Assembly (NCBI GenBank): GCA_044375975.1
Contig: JBILLQ010000014.1
Location: 1 to 58,089, forward strand
Source of the DNA: UBA5018 sp044375975
GTDB taxonomy: Bacteria; Cyanobacteriota; Cyanobacteriia; PCC-6307; Cyanobiaceae
Length of the DNA: 58,089 nucleotides
Direction: 5' to 3'
This document shows positions 7,770-16,276 of this stretch, piece after piece. The notes under the pieces were generated by a model. It did no database searches, was not told where the DNA came from, and was given only the letters and a program-made list of their open reading frames with translations. Numbering within the stretch: position 1 is the stretch's first letter; every line of letters starts with the position of its first letter. The translations under genes and the position numbers were made by a program.

Positions 7770-10583
7770 TCACCCCAATTCCGCCAACCGACCCCGCACC
7801 AGCTGCGCCTGGGCTTCGGCTTCGGCCAGGTTGGCCTGGCATTCGGCCACCACTTCTGGTGGCGCCTTGCCGGCGAAGTTGGGGTTGGCGAGACGGCCGG
7901 TGAGGCCGGTGATCTCCTTTTCAATTTTGAGCAGGTCTTTTTCGAGGCGGGCCCGCAGGGCTTCGAGGCTCTGTTGGGGCACGGTGATGCCCACCTGGGC
8001 GTCGCTATCGACGATGCCCAGCAGTTGGCCGGCCCTGGGTTCGGGCTGCCAGTGCAATTCAGATGCGCCCACCAGCCGGGCAATTTTGGCCTGGTTGGCG
8101 GCTACAAATGCCTGGCGATCGGCCTTGGCGGTATGGATACTAATCGATAGCTTTTCGCCTGGCTTCACACCGGATAGGGCCCTTAAATTGCGGATTGCCC
8201 GCACCGCATCAATTCCAAATTGAAAGGCGGTTTCGTAGCTTTCATCGGCCCAGTTTGGATCGGGCTGGGGCCACTTTTGCAGCGCCAGAAAATCATCTGG
8301 CTCACTATTTGTGAGGGCATGCCAGAGCTCTTCTGTGATGTGGGGCATCAATGGGTGCAACATCACCAGCAGCGCATCTAAGCTGTGGGCCAGCACCCGG
8401 CGGGCGGCGCTGCGGGCGGCAACATCTTCTCCGCCAAGCCTGGGTTTTGCCCATTCGATGTATTGGTCGCAGAGATCATTCCAAGCAAATTCGTAGAGCA
8501 GCTTCGCTGCTTCGCCGAGGCGGTAACCGCTATAGAGCTCAGCCGCCTGGCTGCTGGTGCGGGCCAGCCTTGAAAGAATCCAGCGGTCTTCGCTCTCCAG
8601 CACACAAAGTTCAGGGTTTTCTAGATTTGGCAGTTGCGGTTCCCCCAAACTCGCCGGCGTTTCACCGCCCAGATTCATTAATGCGAAGCGGGTGGCATTG
8701 AATAGCTTGTTGGCGAAATTACGGGCGGCCTCCACGGTGGCGGAGCTGCCGCTGGCGCGGTCGTAGTCGAGGCGGATGTCTTGGCCGGCGCCGGCCACTT
8801 CGCGCACCAGGGCAAAGCGCAGGGCATCGGCGCCGTAGCGCTCGATCAGCAGCAGCGGGTCGATGCCATTGCCCGCAGACTTGCTCATCTTGCGGTTGTT
8901 TTCATCCCGCACCAGCCCGTGGATATAGACATCACGAAAAGGAGGACCGGCCTCGGGCAACATGGCGCCCGCCAGCATCGTCATCCGGGCAACCCAGAAA
9001 AAGATGATGTCGAAGCCGGTAACCAGCACGCTGGTGGGATACCAGCGGGCCAAATCGGCGGCCTCAGGATCGGGCCAGCCGAGGGTGGAGAAGGGCCAGA
9101 GGCCACTGGAAAACCAGGTATCCAGCACGTCTGGGTCCTGCTCCAGCCGCAGCTCCCGGCCGGCAGCAGCAGCGGCGGCGCCGTACTGGGCCTGGGCCTG
9201 GGCCTGGGCCAGCGCCTCGGCCTCGTTCTCGGCCACCAGGTAGGGGGTGGCTTCGGTGATCAGGCCATTGGTTTCACTCACCACATACCAAGCCGGAATG
9301 CGGTGACCCCACCAGAGCTGGCGGCTGATGCACCAGTCGCGGATGTCGGTGAGCCAATCGCGATACACCTTGCTCCAGCGCTCCGGCACGAAGCGGGGTT
9401 CGGGGCCGGCGGGCTTGTCGAGGGCGGCGCGGCAGTGGGCGGCCAGCGGTTCGGTGCGCAGGAACCACTGGGTGGAGAGCAGCGGCTCCACCGGCACCTT
9501 GCCCCGATCTGAATAGGGCACGCTGTGGCGATGGGGCTCGGTTTTCACCAGACAACCCTCCGCCTCCATCGCCGCCACCACCTGTTTGCGGGCCTCGAAG
9601 CGATCCAGCCCCGCGAAGCGACCGGCGGCGGCGTTCATCGTGCCGTCCTTGGCCATCACCGTGATTTGAGGCAGGCCGTGGCGGGCGCCGATGGCGAAGT
9701 CGTTGGGGTCGTGGGCGGGGGTTACTTTTACGCAGCCGGTGCCAAAGGCCGGATCCACGTGCTCATCGGCCACGATGGGAATACGGCGGCCCACCAGCGG
9801 CAGCTCGATCGTGCGACCCACCAAATGGGCATAGCGCGGATCTGAGGGGTTCACCGCCACGCCGGTGTCGCCGAGCATCGTTTCAGGGCGGGTGGTGGCC
9901 ACCACCAGATGGTCGGTGTCAGGGGTGCCAGCGGTGCCAGCGGTAGCGCCTGGCAGGGGCGTGAGCGGATAGCGCAGGTGCCAGAGATGGCCATCCACCT
10001 CCTTCATCTCCACCTCCAGATCGCTCACGGCCGAACCGGAGGCGGGGCACCAGTTCACCAGGTATTCGCCCCGATAAATCAAACCCTGCTGGTGCAGTTT
10101 TACGAAAGCCTGCACCACGGCCCTGCTCAAACCTGGATCGAGGGTGAAGCGCTCCCTCCGCCAATCCACCGAATAACCAAGGCGGCGCAGCTGGCCCACG
10201 ATCGTGCCGCCGCTCTCGGCCTTCCAGGCCCAGGCGCGCTCCAGAAAGGCATCGCGGCCCAGGTCGTCCTTGCTGCCGCCCGCGGCATTGATCTGTTTCT
10301 CCAGGATCGTTTGCACGGCGATCGAGGCGTGGTCGGTGCCGGGCAGACAGAGCACGTTCTTGCCCTGCAGCCGCTGGAAGCGCACCAGGGTGTCGATCAG
10401 GGCGGTTTCAAAGGCGTGGCCCATGTGCAGGCTGCCGGTGACATTCGGCGGCGGGATCACCAAGCTGAAGGGTTCTCCTGCTGCGGCCGGATCGGGATGG
10501 AAGGCGCCGGCGGCGTCCCAGGCGGCCTGCCAGCGGGCTTCGGTGGCGGCCGGGTCGTAGGTCTTGGCCAGGGCGTCGGACAC
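7770..10583 (-). CDS. valS: Valyl-tRNA synthetase
   Basis: Class I aminoacyl-tRNA synthetase of 937 aa, a normal length. It charges tRNA-Val with valine using ATP in the cytoplasm and edits mischarged threonine. The HIGH-type motif PNVTGSLHMGHA lies at residues 47-58 and KMSKS at about 565-569. The CP1 editing domain is between them, with the TTRPETMLGDTGVAV segment. The anticodon-binding helical domain contains the MPHITEELWHAL segment, and a C-terminal coiled coil (about 870-937) is typical of ValRS. ATG at 10583 gives a standard N-terminus (MSDALAKTYDPAATEARW). Essential housekeeping gene. Confidence 0.98.
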   Translation of the reverse strand: MSDALAKTYDPAATEARWQAAWDAAGAFHPDPAAAGEPFSLVIPPPNVTGSLHMGHAFETALIDTLVRFQRLQGKNVLCLPGTDHASIAVQTILEKQINAAGGSKDDLGRDAFLERAWAWKAESGGTIVGQLRRLGYSVDWRRERFTLDPGLSRAVVQAFVKLHQQGLIYRGEYLVNWCPASGSAVSDLEVEMKEVDGHLWHLRYPLTPLPGATAGTAGTPDTDHLVVATTRPETMLGDTGVAVNPSDPRYAHLVGRTIELPLVGRRIPIVADEHVDPAFGTGCVKVTPAHDPNDFAIGARHGLPQITVMAKDGTMNAAAGRFAGLDRFEARKQVVAAMEAEGCLVKTEPHRHSVPYSDRGKVPVEPLLSTQWFLRTEPLAAHCRAALDKPAGPEPRFVPERWSKVYRDWLTDIRDWCISRQLWWGHRIPAWYVVSETNGLITEATPYLVAENEAEALAQAQAQAQYGAAAAAAGRELRLEQDPDVLDTWFSSGLWPFSTLGWPDPEAADLARWYPTSVLVTGFDIIFFWVARMTMLAGAMLPEAGPPFRDVYIHGLVRDENNRKMSKSAGNGIDPLLLIERYGADALRFALVREVAGAGQDIRLDYDRASGSSATVEAARNFANKLFNATRFALMNLGGETPASLGEPQLPNLENPELCVLESEDRWILSRLARTSSQAAELYSGYRLGEAAKLLYEFAWNDLCDQYIEWAKPRLGGEDVAARSAARRVLAHSLDALLVMLHPLMPHITEELWHALTNSEPDDFLALQKWPQPDPNWADESYETAFQFGIDAVRAIRNLRALSGVKPGEKLSISIHTAKADRQAFVAANQAKIARLVGASELHWQPEPRAGQLLGIVDSDAQVGITVPQQSLEALRARLEKDLLKIEKEITGLTGRLANPNFAGKAPPEVVAECQANLAEAEAQAQLVRGRLAELG

Positions 10584-10872
10584 GGCGGCGGCTAGGGGAG
10601 TGGACCCATGGTCTCAAAGCAGCAGCAGGCGGGGCGGCAGCCCCAGGGGGCGGCAGGGGCGGGGCAGGGTGTTACGCGCCTCGATGGAGACCAGCAGCCA
10701 CGGCGGCAACGGCTCGGCCTGGATGTGCTGCCTGGATATGCAGTCTCGATGTGCGGCTGGAGGGGAGGGGGAATTGGCGTGATAGATCGCGGGCGCCTAC
10801 GGCGCCAGGGTTAACAGCCTGAAGCCAACAGCCAAGGGTTAAGAAACAGCCAAGTGTTAAGGGATTAAGAGA

Positions 10873-12684
10873 TTAATAGTTAAGAAGAACAGCCTGGGGG
10901 CGGCAGACCACACGCAAACCGACGTAGCGGCTGACGCTGACGGGCTGGTGATGGTTGCGGCAGGCCGAGCGGCAGGCCCCGGGGGGGGCGACCCAGGAAC
11001 CGCCGCGCAGCAGCCTAGGATGATCCTCAGGAGCCCCAGGAATCAACCAGGGCAAGTGATTATCGGGAGCAAGATTATAACTATCATGCCCATGGTCTGC
11101 GCACCATTCAAACACATTGCCGTGCATGTCATGGAGGCCCCATTGGTTGGCAGGGAAAATAGCCACCTCCGTCGTCTCTTTTCGATATAACCCATTTTGG
11201 CCATCACCATAGGTGTAGTTGCCGTCATAATTTGCCAAATCTGGGGTAAGCGTGGCCCCGAAATGGAAGGGCGTGGTACTGCCAGCCCGGCAGGCGTATT
11301 CCCACTGGGCCTCGCTGGGCAGGCTGTAGCTGAAGCCATCGCCCAGACGCTGGCTGAAACGCTCGTTCAACCGCAAACAAAATTCCTGGGCTTCCTGCCA
11401 ACTCACCACCTCCACGGGCCGATTCGGCCCTTTGAAATACGCAGGCTCAGGTTTCAAATCTCGCCCCACCCGCCGCCAACTGGCCACCACAGCCCATTGG
11501 GCCTGGGTGATCGGGGTTTGGGCCATGAAAAAGCTGGGCAGGCTCACCTGATGCTGGGGGCCTTCACGCTCGAAACGCTCCGGCTCGTCCTCCGGCGAAC
11601 CCATCTGGAAACTGCCGGCCGGAATCTGCACCATGGTGAGCTCCACGCCCTCGGCCAAGCATTCCCGATAAGCCGGCACCTGCAGAGGGAGGGGCTCCAA
11701 GCGCCAGCTTGGCTTACCACCAGAGACCCCAACTTGAAGCAAACGAGCCGTTTGCACAGGTAGAGGCTGCACCGGCAAAGCGGAAAATTCTGGATATTGA
11801 AACTCTGCCGCCGTTGTGGTTTCATTCGCTCCTGTTACAGTTACGCTTGCACCTTTTACAGCTACATCTGCTCCGTTTGCAGATATGCCAGGCTTGGCGA
11901 AGGTGCTAGCTGGGTTAGGAGAGATGCTATCTGGCTGGGGAGAAGAGATGGCTGGCTGAACATAGGTGGCAGCCGCCAGAGGAGAGGCATTGATACTATC
12001 TGACTGAACAAAGCCGCTAGCTACCTGGTTGGATGCGCCAGCTGCCAAAGGAGAAGTACAGGTGTTATCTGGCTTTACAAGAGGTGTCTCAGCCGGGGTG
12101 GAAGTGCTAGCTGCCTGGGCAGCGATAAAATCTTTATTACCATTAACTGACTCGGCCACCTCTCCTTGGCTGGGCTTGGGATTACCAACACTGCGATTCC
12201 GCAGAATTTGCTTCGCCGTTTTCTCAATTCCCACAACCACCTGATCCAGCGCCTCCTCTATCTCGTGCTGAATTGATGTGGCATAAATCGGTTTACCGCC
12301 CTCAGGCAAAGCTTGATATTGCCCTAAGGCATAGTGAACACCCTGCCACCGGCATTTCCTCAACACAACTGGCACAATCACGGTCTCACCCTTGACATGG
12401 CGCTCCTTGGCGACAACCAACTCCTTGGATTTTATATATTTTGACCGCAAAAAATCAATACTAATCAACAGCAACACAATATCCGCCTGTCGTAGATTAT
12501 TGAGGATTTCATCGTCCCAATTATCACCGGCCAGGATTTGCCCGTCGGTCCAGGGCTCAATCAGATTTGCATCTTGAAGCTGCTCTAAATACTTGCCAAG
12601 CTCTGCGCAGCGGTCTTTATCTTGATGGGAATAGGAAACGAAAAGCCTGAGCCGCTCTTGGCCTTGCATAGCGAGCGATACCAA
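10873..12684 (-). CDS. TIR domain - FGE/SUMF1 domain fusion protein (603 aa)
   Basis: Residues about 11-135 form a TIR domain: LRLFVSYSHQDKDRC at the start, ADIVLLLISIDFL in the middle, and SKELVVAKE with a Glu at the usual catalytic place. The middle (about 165-340) is a low-complexity Ser/Pro/Ala linker with loosely repeated NxSPLAA and QPDSI units. Residues about 355-598 form a formylglycine-generating-enzyme-like domain: VQIPAGSFQMGS, RPVEVVSWQEAQEFC, LPSEAQWEYACRAG, GLHDMHGNVFEWC, LLRGGSWV and a terminal SRYVGLRVVC. Many bacterial TIR domains cleave NAD+. In such fusions the FGE-like part is usually thought to act as a lectin-like or binding module. A role in immunity or signalling is inference. 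GTG/ATG choices at the start shift it by five residues only. Confidence 0.88.
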   Translation of the reverse strand: MVSLAMQGQERLRLFVSYSHQDKDRCAELGKYLEQLQDANLIEPWTDGQILAGDNWDDEILNNLRQADIVLLLISIDFLRSKYIKSKELVVAKERHVKGETVIVPVVLRKCRWQGVHYALGQYQALPEGGKPIYATSIQHEIEEALDQVVVGIEKTAKQILRNRSVGNPKPSQGEVAESVNGNKDFIAAQAASTSTPAETPLVKPDNTCTSPLAAGASNQVASGFVQSDSINASPLAAATYVQPAISSPQPDSISPNPASTFAKPGISANGADVAVKGASVTVTGANETTTAAEFQYPEFSALPVQPLPVQTARLLQVGVSGGKPSWRLEPLPLQVPAYRECLAEGVELTMVQIPAGSFQMGSPEDEPERFEREGPQHQVSLPSFFMAQTPITQAQWAVVASWRRVGRDLKPEPAYFKGPNRPVEVVSWQEAQEFCLRLNERFSQRLGDGFSYSLPSEAQWEYACRAGSTTPFHFGATLTPDLANYDGNYTYGDGQNGLYRKETTEVAIFPANQWGLHDMHGNVFEWCADHGHDSYNLAPDNHLPWLIPGAPEDHPRLLRGGSWVAPPGACRSACRNHHQPVSVSRYVGLRVVCRPQAVLLNY

Positions 12685-13311
12685 GTTAGATCAGATTTTC
12701 CGGGGAAAATCCCGAAGCCAACCCCTGGGCCTCACCAAGGATTGGCCTGGAACCACGGCCTGGATTAACAACAAAAGATTTATCACATTCAGCGCCAACC
12801 ATAACAAGTTTTACGCCCATCTGAGTTGATAACAAAATCCACCCATGCAGGTTAGCGCACCGATTGACCCAGCCAGCCACTAATAAGCCCGCCGATCAGC
12901 CGGGGGCACTCGCCTAGACCAGGAACAAAGGCCCTGTCACCAGCAAGCCATTAGTAAGCCCGCCAATCAGGCGGAGCCACTCGCATAGGCCAGAAATTAA
13001 GGCCCTATGCACTCGCTCTGTCCCCAGGTAGCCAAGCGGGGATAGATAGTCACGCAGCCAGGCGGCCTGCTCGTCAAGCGAATCTCCGGCCTTGGCCCCG
13101 CATTACTCCGTCCTGATAGCTCTCTTTGCTAACGCTTGCTTCGCGCTTACTAAACGCCTGGCTCAACATCACTTCGCGCTTACCTCGGCCTTACTTGGCG
13201 ATTAATTCAGCATTGCCGCCTGCACTCTTCTGCCTCGCTTCGCACTTGCTTCACGCTGCCTTCGCTCTTAATTAGCGATTACTTAGCTTTTCCCTCTCGA
13301 TCACCTCGGCC
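12685..13311. other. Non-coding spacer with a 64-bp direct repeat and low-complexity tail
   Basis: No convincing gene. It holds the imperfect direct repeat at 12877-13012 and, from about 13125 to 13310, a stretch rich in repeated GCTT/CTTCGC/TTAC words that looks like slipped low-complexity DNA. Confidence 0.5.
12877..13012. repeat. Imperfect 64-bp direct repeat, two units
   Basis: Unit one is 12877-12940 and unit two 12948-13012. Shared words include AATAAGCCCGCC/TAGTAAGCCCGCC, CACTCGC, and AAGGCCCT close to each end. About three quarters of positions agree, with small indels. Confidence 0.6.
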
Positions 13312-13653
13312 TCAGCCATCAATCTCCAACCCGAAGTAGAGCAGCACTAAATCCTCGCTGCCGCTGTTGGCGATGCGGTGTCGCTCGCCCGGTTCCACCA
13401 GCAGGCAATCGCCGCTGGCGAGAGTGAGGGGCTGGCCATCGAGCGTCACGGTGGCCTGGCCGGCCTGCACCAGGAACACCTCCGCCATGTCCAGGTGGCG
13501 ATGCTCGCTGGCCTCCTGGCCGGGGCGCAAAACAGCGCGGGAGAAGCCGGTGAGCCGCGGCACCAGGCCGCGGGGCAGCAGCACCTGTTTGCGGATCGCC
13601 GGGTCGTGGGAAACGCCCTGCTCCGCCAGCTCGGCGGCACGCACGTGCTTCAT
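13312..13653 (-). CDS. Small cupin-domain protein (113 aa)
   Basis: A single double-stranded beta-helix (cupin) domain. The metal-site motif SEHRHLDMAEVFLV (G-x5-H-x-H-type) lies near residue 47. The second cupin motif is in GDCLLVEPGERHRI, ending with LVLLYFGLEIDG. The His/Glu residues that bind metal are present, so it probably holds a divalent metal; the substrate is unknown. ATG at 13653 overlaps the stop of the upstream gene as ATGA, so translation is probably coupled. Longer in-frame starts upstream would overlap that gene and are rejected. Confidence 0.85.
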   Translation of the reverse strand: MKHVRAAELAEQGVSHDPAIRKQVLLPRGLVPRLTGFSRAVLRPGQEASEHRHLDMAEVFLVQAGQATVTLDGQPLTLASGDCLLVEPGERHRIANSGSEDLVLLYFGLEIDG

Positions 13654-14102
13654 GGCTGCTGGCCCCCAGCGGCCCAGGGCACAGCCACCACACCCTCCAG
13701 CTGCTGCCAGCGCTGGCGTGGCGCCACCAGCTGCGTGAGGCCCAGGCGCTCCAGGGCAATGGTCAGCTTCTCCAGATCTGGAGCCGCCGCTGCCCCTGGC
13801 TGCAGCGGCAGGGCCAGCAGCTGCTGTTCGGCGGGGTCGGCCATCAACTGCAGATCCAGGTCTTCCAGCTCCCGTTGGAAAAACAGGCGCCGCATCCGCA
13901 CCGTCAAAGCAGGCCCCAAGCATTGGGCGAAGGCCTCCAGCTCGGCTTGCTCCGGCGAGCAGCCGCAGTTGAGGGCCAGCCAGATCAATAGCTTTGACCA
14001 GCATTCAGCCGTCCAGGCGGGCTGGAAGCTGTCGCGGTGCTGGCGCACCAGCTCGGTGATGGCGAAATCAAACAGGGTGGCCTGCAGGCGGGGGGCTTCC
14101 AT
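13650..14102 (-). CDS. Conserved hypothetical protein of cyanobacterial type (150 aa)
   Basis: No named domain recognised. The protein is soluble and mainly helical: the N-terminal part holds LFDFAITELVRQHRDSF and WTAECWSKLLIWLALNCG, followed by RMRRLFFQRELEDLDL and a Leu/Gln-rich end. I choose ATG 14102 (MEAPRLQATLF), because farther upstream the frame runs antisense through the divergent gene at 14196. Its stop overlaps the cupin start by four bases, so the two make a coupled pair. Confidence 0.7.
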   Translation of the reverse strand: MEAPRLQATLFDFAITELVRQHRDSFQPAWTAECWSKLLIWLALNCGCSPEQAELEAFAQCLGPALTVRMRRLFFQRELEDLDLQLMADPAEQQLLALPLQPGAAAAPDLEKLTIALERLGLTQLVAPRQRWQQLEGVVAVPWAAGGQQP

Positions 14103-14195
14103 GGGCGGCAGCGGTGCCGGAATGGTGACAGAACCAGGTGCCCATCCTGACCGCAGCCGGGCAAACTGCTGTGACATGCCACGGGAAGCAGCCAC

Positions 14196-14450
14196 ATGGC
14201 CCTCGACTTCAACGACCCCGATCTGGAGTTTTCCGATCTGGTGTACGCATACCAGAGCTGGGTGATAGCGGTGATCAATGACGAAAAACTCGGCGGCGAC
14301 AAGCTGCTCAGCGATGAGATCGCCGACGACGCCATCAACGCCATGCGCTTCCTGCCCGGCGAGGTGACCAGCGCCATCGAAACCAGCCTCGCCCGCGTCT
14401 ACGAGGTGGATCCAGACGAACTGGCCAACCTGCTCTTCCCAGAAGGCTGA
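14196..14450 (+). CDS. Conserved small acidic cyanobacterial protein (84 aa)
   Basis: The sequence starts MALDFNDPDLEFSDLVYAYQ and goes on to WVIAVINDEKLGGDKLLSDE; it is strongly acidic and helical with no membrane segment. I recall close homologues in picocyanobacteria as conserved hypotheticals, without known function. ATG at 14196 follows a GGGAAG ribosome-binding-like site. It is divergent from the 14102 gene, with a strong terminator 47 bp after the stop (14498-14535), so it is a single-gene transcript. Confidence 0.8.
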   Translation: MALDFNDPDLEFSDLVYAYQSWVIAVINDEKLGGDKLLSDEIADDAINAMRFLPGEVTSAIETSLARVYEVDPDELANLLFPEG

Positions 14451-14497
14451 GCCAAATTTGAATGGCTCAGCCAAGGCAAATGGCTGAGGCCGAAGTT

Positions 14498-14535
14498 GGG
14501 CGGCTACAGCGAGAAGGCTGTAGCCGCCCGTTTTT
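14498..14535 (+). terminator. Rho-independent terminator after the 84-aa gene
   Basis: A perfect 13-bp stem (GGGCGGCTACAGC at 14498-14510 and GCTGTAGCCGCCC at 14517-14529) with a 6-nt loop is followed by GTTTTTG. This is the clearest terminator of the window. Confidence 0.9.
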
Positions 14536-14774
14536 GTGTAGCTGAGCTCAGAAGCTGCCCGGTATAGCTGCCCGGCTGCCCCTTGTAGCTGCCAGAGTTC
14601 GTTCACCGGCTGCCTCGTTCGTCTCGGTCGCCTCATGCGCCTTGGCGGGCTAATCCGGCTTGGCTGACCGGTTCAGCTCAGCTGGCTTCGGCAACTGAAC
14701 CGGTATCCATCGCCACCCAGGGCCCCCCAGGCCATTGGTGATAATTACAAAAAAATATCCAGGCTTTCAGCGAT
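14536..14774. other. Spacer before the MOSC gene, no gene seen
   Basis: It is made largely of repeated AGCTG/GGCTG words (GCTGCCCGG, TAGCTGCC). A short A-rich tract (TTACAAAAAAATATCC) lies about 20-35 bp before the MOSC start and may belong to its promoter. Confidence 0.4.
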
Positions 14775-15653
14775 ATGGAGGTAGGTGGGTTGGAAGCGGG
14801 CAAGGTGGAAGTGGGTAGGGTGGAGGCGCTATGGCGCTATCCGGTGAAGTCGATGCAGGGGGAGTGCCTGCCCCGGTTGGCGGTGGATGCGGGCGGTGTG
14901 CGGGGCGATCGGGCCTATGCCCTCTGGGATCACGCCACCAGCCGGGTGGCCAGCGCCAAAAACCCGCTGTTGTGGCGATCCCTGCTCGCCTACGAGGCCC
15001 GCTACAGCAGCGAACCGCAGCCTGGCGCAGCGCCGCCGGCGGTGGCGATCACCCCCGTGGCAGATCGGGGAAGCGCGCCAATGCTCACCAGTGATCCAGC
15101 CATTCACGCCAGCTTGTCTGAGTTGCTGGGTCGGGAACTCACATTGCTGGATCAGGCACCCGATCAAGTAAGCCTCGATCAGTACTGGCCCCAGGTGCCG
15201 GAACGGCCATTTCATAACAACGAAGTCAATGAGCTTCGCCTGCCAGAAGGCACCTTCTTTGATGCTTGCCAGGTGCACGCAATTACAACATCTACCCTGG
15301 ATTGCTATAGAGAACTAGAGCCAGAGCTGGATTTTGCGGTGGAGCGCTTTCGCCCCAATTTGATCATTCGTCCCACCGCTAGCCAGGGGGATGGCTTCGT
15401 GGAGGAAGCATGGATTGGCGGCTATTTGCAGATTGGCGAGAGCCTGCGCCTACGGGTGATTGACGGCTGTCCCCGCTGCGTTGTTACCACCCTGGCTCAA
15501 AACCTACCCCAGGGGCAAATACCACAAACCCTGGAAATTCTCCGAGCCACTGCCCGCCACAACAAGGTGGTGGCGGGTATCAGGCTGGCAGTTGAAACCC
15601 CGGGCCCGATTGCCCTGGGCGATCCGGTATTTTACATAGCAGCACATAACTAG
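14775..15653 (+). CDS. MOSC domain-containing protein (292 aa)
   Basis: An N-terminal beta-barrel MOSC_N domain (VGRVEALWRYPVKSMQGE, GVRGDRAYALWD) is followed by the MOSC domain (FRPNLIIRP, WIGGYLQIGESLRLRVID). A conserved Cys pair sits in CPRCVVTT, the place where relatives such as mARC and the MOCO sulfurase C-terminus contact the molybdenum cofactor. It likely handles a molybdenum-pterin or sulfur-carrier reaction, with unknown substrate. ATG 14775 is used, with in-frame starts a few codons later. It stands alone between spacers. Confidence 0.88.
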   Translation: MEVGGLEAGKVEVGRVEALWRYPVKSMQGECLPRLAVDAGGVRGDRAYALWDHATSRVASAKNPLLWRSLLAYEARYSSEPQPGAAPPAVAITPVADRGSAPMLTSDPAIHASLSELLGRELTLLDQAPDQVSLDQYWPQVPERPFHNNEVNELRLPEGTFFDACQVHAITTSTLDCYRELEPELDFAVERFRPNLIIRPTASQGDGFVEEAWIGGYLQIGESLRLRVIDGCPRCVVTTLAQNLPQGQIPQTLEILRATARHNKVVAGIRLAVETPGPIALGDPVFYIAAHN

Positions 15654-15670
15654 ATGCATTTAACGACCTG

Positions 15671-15770
<100 letters not shown>

Positions 15771-15780
15771 AAAATTAGTT

Positions 15781-15886
15781 CAGGGAAGTTCTGAACAGCC
15801 GAGATTTTGCCGCCCTAGCCAGCTGAGAGCCATTGAGACATCAGGGCTCCATTGGGCTTGGCTCGGTTTTTCATAGCTTCTCTAGG
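15781..15886 (+). repeat. MITE-like element, copy A
   Basis: It has imperfect terminal inverted repeats: AGGGAAGTTCTGAACAGCCG at the left, and the right end reads CGGTTTTTCATAGCTTCTCT. The interior shares AGCCAGCTGAGAGCCATTG and CAGGGCTCCATTG words with copy B at 35205-35307. Confidence 0.75.
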
Positions 15887-16190
15887 ATTCCACTCACTAA
15901 ATCGAACAGGGTTTTTGAGGCGGGAGGGAATTGCATTGACAGCCCAATTTAAGTGAAGACGAGATCGGAAACACCAAGTTGCATCGATCGCCCGCCGCGA
16001 AAAGCATTGCCGCTAATGAACCGCCAGCTACTCTGGCGAACACCAAGTAGCAACTAACTTTGCCAAACGCCCTTGAAAGAACCTCGAAAATTTCCAGATC
16101 TCACCTATCTCTTGACACTAAAAGCATGCAGCGATTTAATCGCCTCTAACTCGCAAGAGCCGAGCGGAAATTCCTCGAGGTGGACTAAAA

Positions 16191-16215
16191 TAAAGCCGCC
16201 AAATTGGCGGCTTTA
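16191..16215 (-). terminator. Terminator downstream of chlH
   Basis: TAAAGCCGCCA and TGGCGGCTTTA form an 11-bp stem with a 3-nt loop. On the minus strand it is followed by TTTTAGTCC. It lies about 60 bp after the chlH stop. Confidence 0.75.
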
Positions 16216-16276
16216 CAGAGCTTCTTTGGCCGGCTGCTTAGCCGATTCCCTCAGCCGCTTACCTTAGCCACTTCCC

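Noticed and set aside
9909..10595. Long plus-strand ORF of 228 codons opposite valS
   Set aside because: It is the antisense shadow of a strongly conserved valS; GC-rich genes commonly leave long open antisense frames. Same for 8781-9512.
13654..14004. Longer start (230 aa) for the cupin gene
   Set aside because: The extension overlaps the upstream gene in another frame, while ATG 13653 makes a neat ATGA coupling and gives a complete cupin domain.
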